Part shown: in pieces, positions 4,510 through 7,772 of the stretch
Layout: each line of letters opens with the position of its first letter
Position numbering within the stretch: the first letter of the stretch is position 1
Source of the DNA: CALEUX01 sp964521525
GTDB lineage: Bacteria > Bacteroidota > Bacteroidia > Bacteroidales > Marinilabiliaceae
Direction of reading: 5' to 3'
DNA length: 7,772 bases
Assembly: GCA_964521525.1 (NCBI GenBank)
Contig: CAZFTD010000162.1
Span: forward strand, 1-7,772
The notes under the pieces: generated by a model
Database searches by the model: none
What the model was told of the DNA's origin: nothing
The model's input: only the letters and a program-made list of their open reading frames with translations
Translations under genes and position numbers: made by a program

Positions 4510-5817
4510 CTAAATTCTTCGGATGGATGCCCCTATTTTATTCAAGCGTTCATCAATATTCTGATACCCTCTGTCTATTTGTTCAATATTGTGAATAATG
4601 CTTTTACCCTGAGCCGAAAGTGCCGCAATTAATAAAGCAACGCCGGCTCGTATGTCGGGCGAAGTCATTATGCTGCCGCGTAAAGGAGTTTCCTGGCTGA
4701 GGCCGATAATTGTTGCGCGATGGGGGTCGCATAAAATAATTCGTGCACCCATATCAATCAGTTTATCAACAAAAAATAACCGGCTTTCAAACATTTTTTG
4801 ATGGATAAGCACACTGCCTTTAGCCTGTGTGGCAACAACCAGAAACACACTCAAAAGGTCGGGAGTTAACCCTGGCCAGGGCGCATCGGCAATGGTCATT
4901 ATGGAGCCATCAATAAAAGTTTCGATGGTGTATTGTTTTTGGGCGGGAATAAAAATATCATTTCCTTTAATTTCTATTTGAATGCCCATTCTACTGAAAG
5001 CCAGTGGTATAATTCCAAGGTGCTCAGGTTGTGCTTCTTTTATGGTAATTTCGCTTTGAGTCATGGCTGCCATACCAATAAAGCTACCCACTTCAATCAT
5101 GTCGGGTAATATGGTATGCTGGCAGCCATGGAGTGCAGTTACCCCTGAAATGGTAAGCAGGTTGGAACCAATGCCGCTGATTTTGGCACCCATTTGGGTA
5201 AGCATTCGGCAGAGTTGCTGTATGTAAGGCTCGCAAGCTGCGTTATAAATGGTTGTGGTTCCGGGTGTTAATACCGCTGCCATAATAATATTGGCAGTGC
5301 CGGTTACCGAAGCCTCATCCAAAAGCATATAAGTGCCTTTTAACGAATCGGCATGAACGGTATAGAAAATCTCGTCGGGGTTGAATTCAAATCGTGCCCC
5401 AAGCTTTTCAAAACCAAAAAAATGGGTGTCGAGCCTACGTCGGCCAATTTTATCACCTCCGGGTTTTGGGAAATAAGCTTTGCCATATCTGGCCAATAAT
5501 GGCCCCATAATCATAATGGAACCGCGTAGCGACGAGGCTCTTTTTCTGAATTCGACACTTTGCAGATACTCCAGATTGATGTTGGTGGCTTTAAAAGAAC
5601 ATGAATTTGGGGTGTGTCGTTGTATTTCCACACCCATTTCATTTAATAGCAGAATTAAATTGTTTACATCGAGAATATCGGGGATGTTATTTATGGTAAC
5701 CGTTTCCTGAGTTAGTAAAACGGCGCAAATAACCTGTAATGCTTCATTTTTGGCACCCTGAGGAATAATCTCCCCTTTCATTGGTTGCTGGCCAATTATT
5801 TCAAAACTGTTCATCAA
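4510..5817 (-). CDS. murA: UDP-GlcNAc 1-carboxyvinyltransferase, Asp-type active site
   Basis: MurA transfers enolpyruvate from PEP to UDP-N-acetylglucosamine, the first committed step of peptidoglycan synthesis in the cytoplasm. At 435 residues it has normal length and the twofold EPSP-synthase-like fold throughout. Visible family residues are Lys23-Asn24 (GAKNEAL), RASSLRGS (93-100), the mobile loop PKPGGDKIGRRRLDTH (117-132), Asp320 in APWPGLTPD, Arg390 in SPDIRAG and Arg416 in DRGYQNID. The loop residue that is Cys115 in E. coli is Asp122 here. Asp-type enzymes, known from Mycobacterium and Chlamydia, are active but not alkylated by fosfomycin, so intrinsic resistance of this enzyme is predicted. 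It starts 24 nt after the DUF4290 gene, which suggests cotranscription, and is followed by a terminator. The ATG at 5814 is an equally good start one codon in. Confidence 0.96.
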   Translation of the reverse strand: MMNSFEIIGQQPMKGEIIPQGAKNEALQVICAVLLTQETVTINNIPDILDVNNLILLLNEMGVEIQRHTPNSCSFKATNINLEYLQSVEFRKRASSLRGSIMIMGPLLARYGKAYFPKPGGDKIGRRRLDTHFFGFEKLGARFEFNPDEIFYTVHADSLKGTYMLLDEASVTGTANIIMAAVLTPGTTTIYNAACEPYIQQLCRMLTQMGAKISGIGSNLLTISGVTALHGCQHTILPDMIEVGSFIGMAAMTQSEITIKEAQPEHLGIIPLAFSRMGIQIEIKGNDIFIPAQKQYTIETFIDGSIMTIADAPWPGLTPDLLSVFLVVATQAKGSVLIHQKMFESRLFFVDKLIDMGARIILCDPHRATIIGLSQETPLRGSIMTSPDIRAGVALLIAALSAQGKSIIHNIEQIDRGYQNIDERLNKIGASIRRI

Positions 5818-5841
5818 TTTGGTTTTTTCTGGTGTACCAAA

Positions 5842-6435
5842 TTAATTGTTTTTTCGAACAAAGTGTTTTTTTCGAGACCGGTTTTGCGAATCGCGTCCTT
5901 CAGGTGCTTTAACTTGTTGTTCGGTTACTACCAATTTTCCGCCCGATATTCCTTTAATATCCATAGCAATACGGTCATCGGTGGCATAATCCTTATTCCA
6001 GCTCAGAAGTGATTTTCTCATGTGGTTGGATATAAGAGTTATTAAATGGTTTTTTAACTCCCCATCTTCCATGGCTGCTGCCTGCTGAATCATTTGTTCA
6101 ATTAATTTTCCGTAATGGCGGTATTGTATTTTTCCATCGCTGTAAGCAATACGCTCGGGTTTTGACGAAAAATCTTCAGGTTCAGGTAAATTATATGGAA
6201 AGTCAATGTCTAATTTAAAATCAGACATAATAGCCAGATGGTCCCAAAGTTTATGCTTAAAATCGCTTACATCGCGTAAGTGAGGAAACAGGTTGCCCAT
6301 AACCGAGATGATTGAATTTACGCATTTGGTGCGTTCTTCTTTGTTCTCAATGGTTAAGGCATAGTCTACCATTTTCTGAATGTGGCGGCCATATTCGGGC
6401 AGCGCTAATTTTTTGCGTGTTGAATTATAGTCCAT
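5842..6435 (-). CDS. DUF4290 family protein, function unknown
   Basis: This 197-residue protein I recognise as DUF4290, a family I associate only with Bacteroidota. There is no signal peptide or membrane segment, so it is probably cytoplasmic. Residues about 1-165 look largely helical, with conserved-looking stretches LPEYGRHIQKMVDYAL (12-27), FPHLRDVSDFKHKLWDHLAIM (50-70) and FPYNLPEP (79-86). The C-terminal tail from about 180 is strongly basic (RSRKKHFVRKNN), suggesting contact with nucleic acid or another acidic partner. It sits 111 nt after the helicase gene and 24 nt before murA. Its neighbours hint at cell-wall or growth-related work, but nothing in the sequence shows a reaction, so no function is assigned. 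Confidence 0.85.
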   Translation of the reverse strand: MDYNSTRKKLALPEYGRHIQKMVDYALTIENKEERTKCVNSIISVMGNLFPHLRDVSDFKHKLWDHLAIMSDFKLDIDFPYNLPEPEDFSSKPERIAYSDGKIQYRHYGKLIEQMIQQAAAMEDGELKNHLITLISNHMRKSLLSWNKDYATDDRIAMDIKGISGGKLVVTEQQVKAPEGRDSQNRSRKKHFVRKNN

Positions 6436-6494
6436 TGAATTTGTATAATCAATTCTTTTATTACTCTGGAGCAGTTTACTAAATCCGGCGGAAG

Positions 6495-6531
6495 TTACAT
6501 TTGTATGTAAGGCAGTCTATACCAGTTGGTA
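6495..6531. repeat. Two short inverted repeats between uvrD and the DUF4290 gene
   Basis: The 111-bp spacer holds TTACAT-N4-ATGTAA (6495-6510, perfect 6-bp arms) and, 9 bp further, TACCA-N2-TGGTA (6520-6531, perfect 5-bp arms). Neither is followed by a T tract on the minus strand, so neither looks like a terminator. No full Bacteroidota promoter is visible in the spacer. They could be operators or small RNA hairpins, or could have arisen by chance. Confidence 0.4.
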
Positions 6532-6546
6532 AAACAGGCTTCAAAA

Positions 6547-7772
6547 TTAGTTCAATATTTTGAGTTTGGCAAACTTTAAAAGTAATTGTTTTTCGCCTGC
6601 ATTGGGGAATAATACAGTGGCTTTAACATTCGACCCGGTGCCCTCAAGTGATGTTACTTCGCCAATTCCAAACCTTTCGTGCTGCACTCTCATTCCTATT
6701 TTTATATCAAATGCATTGTTAAAGGTGTTATCAGAAAAAAGTGGTTTCTTTTCGTTGGTTTTATTGATGGACTCCGAAAAATTGAATTTTTTAGGGGTAA
6801 ATGATGGTTGTTTATCAATTGATTTTCCAAAGCGATGATTGGTACTGCCAAAATTTTCGGATGTTTGATTTTGTTGATTAATATCTCCTGTCATTTCAAT
6901 ATACGATGGGTCCAATTCGCCCAAAAACCGACTGGCTCTTACATAAGTCATATCGCCATATTTAAACCGACGTTTGGCAAACGATAGCACAGCATGTTCC
7001 TCTGCCCGGGTAATGGCTACATAAAACAGCCGGCGCTCTTCTTCCAGACCGGATTCCGATTCTGACACCCGGCCTGAGGGAAACAGATCTTCCTCCATAC
7101 CAACTACATAAACATTCTTAAATTCAAGACCCTTAGCCGAGTGTATGGTCATTAAGGTTACCTTATTTTTGTCTTCAGCCTTTTCGTTGTCCTGGTCGGT
7201 TAATAGCGAAACTTCTTCTAAAAACAGCGTTATGGTGTTTTCCTGTCCAGATTCTATTCGGCTGTCGGAAAAATCTTTCATGGCATTGAGCAATTCGTCA
7301 ATGTTTTCGATGCGCGACTGGCTTTCAGGGGTATTATCCTGATGCAGTTCTTTCAAAATCCCACTTTGCGAAACCACTTCCGATGCCAGTTGATAGGCAT
7401 CCAGGTTAAGCGACTTGGCTTGAAATTCGCGCATCAGTGCCACAAAACCACCCAGTTTTTTGAGTGTGCCGGCGTTAAATCCCAACTTTGACAACTCAGG
7501 ATGAACCAAAACTTCCCAAATGGATACGCCGTTATGAGCCGCTGTGGCCTCAAGTTTTTCGAGGGTGGTTTTTCCAATGCCACGTGCCGGAAAGTTTATG
7601 ATGCGTTTTATTGCTTCACCATCGTTCGGATTAATAACTACTCTGAAATAAGCCAGCAGGTCTTTAATCTCCTTTCGCTGATAAAACGATAAGCCTCCGT
7701 AAATTTTGTAGGGTAGGTTGTTTTTACGCAACACATCCTCAAAAATTCTCGATTGTGCATTGGTGCGGTATA
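6547..7772 (-). CDS. uvrD: UvrD/PcrA-family DNA helicase, C-terminal part
   Basis: This is a superfamily 1A 3'-5' DNA helicase acting in nucleotide excision and mismatch repair and in clearing proteins from DNA. The frame is open to the right edge, so the start lies outside the window and 407 codons are visible. The fragment begins inside motif IV (YRTNAQSR), continues with the YGGLSFYQRKEIKD segment, then motif V (TLMTIHSAKGLEF, about 205-217) and motif VI (EERRLFYVAITRA, about 244-256) with its arginine finger. After a polar, probably disordered linker (about 290-352) it ends in a Tudor-like module (about 355-405, IGMRVQHERFGIGEV). In PcrA/UvrD this module binds RNA polymerase. The ATPase motifs I-III are not in view. 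No terminator follows the stop, so readthrough into the DUF4290 gene is possible. Choosing between the names uvrD and pcrA is a matter of convention. Confidence 0.94.
   Translation of the reverse strand, partial: YRTNAQSRIFEDVLRKNNLPYKIYGGLSFYQRKEIKDLLAYFRVVINPNDGEAIKRIINFPARGIGKTTLEKLEATAAHNGVSIWEVLVHPELSKLGFNAGTLKKLGGFVALMREFQAKSLNLDAYQLASEVVSQSGILKELHQDNTPESQSRIENIDELLNAMKDFSDSRIESGQENTITLFLEEVSLLTDQDNEKAEDKNKVTLMTIHSAKGLEFKNVYVVGMEEDLFPSGRVSESESGLEEERRLFYVAITRAEEHAVLSFAKRRFKYGDMTYVRASRFLGELDPSYIEMTGDINQQNQTSENFGSTNHRFGKSIDKQPSFTPKKFNFSESINKTNEKKPLFSDNTFNNAFDIKIGMRVQHERFGIGEVTSLEGTGSNVKATVLFPNAGEKQLLLKFAKLKILN

Noticed and set aside
6511..6540. tRNA-like D-arm sequence on the plus strand (CCAGTTGGTAAAACAGG)
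   Set aside because: There is no acceptor stem, anticodon arm or T arm at the required distances, and the neighbouring coding regions leave only 111 bp. It is explained by the small palindrome at 6520-6531.
7732..7734. GTG at 7734 as a start codon for the helicase
   Set aside because: The frame is open to the window edge, and the residues before it (YRTNAQSRIFED) are helicase motif IV. The gene is cut by the window rather than starting here.

Overview
The window reads as chromosomal DNA of a Bacteroidota bacterium, probably order Bacteroidales or Marinilabiliales. The lineage call rests on three things. There are two promoters of the Bacteroidota form TTTG-N20-TAnnTTTG. A DUF4290 protein, which I know only from this phylum, lies next to murA. 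Start codons have A-rich leaders with little Shine-Dalgarno sequence. Every confident gene lies on the minus strand, so transcription runs from high to low coordinates. I see no insertion sequence, CRISPR array, tRNA or rRNA.

Layout in transcription order. (1) 7772-6547: the C-terminal half of a UvrD/PcrA helicase, cut by the window edge. (2) 6435-5842: a DUF4290 protein of unknown function. (3) 5817-4510: murA, the first committed enzyme of peptidoglycan synthesis, with Asp in place of the catalytic Cys, followed by an intrinsic terminator (4416-4454). Genes 1-3 could form one transcript. (4) 4224-3661: a single-gene unit with its own promoter (4339-4370) and terminator (3608-3640), encoding an exported thioredoxin-fold protein that has lost its CxxC. 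(5) 3441-742: a tightly packed grpE-dnaJ-oxyR cluster, with gaps of 13 and 8 nt. It joins two DnaK co-chaperones to a peroxide-sensing regulator that keeps Cys199 and Cys208. (6) 741-373: an AT-rich spacer with no convincing gene. (7) 372-1: the start of a tryptophan operon, with promoter, a 26-residue leader peptide containing Trp-Trp-Trp, a candidate antiterminator, a strong intrinsic terminator, then the first 43 codons of trpE.

The most interesting element is the trp leader. All parts of a classical ribosome-mediated attenuator are present within about 240 bp and in a workable order. The leader peptide's stop codon lies inside the upstream arm of the candidate antiterminator. A ribosome that finishes the peptide would therefore block that arm and favour termination. 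A ribosome stalled at the Trp codons about 40 nt upstream would leave it free. From memory this matches the published 'Bacteroid-trp' leader type, so the class is probably known, although the leader peptide is too short for routine gene calling.

Other points of note are the CxxC-less thioredoxin-like protein, the Asp-type MurA (predicted fosfomycin resistance), and the location of oxyR directly behind grpE-dnaJ.
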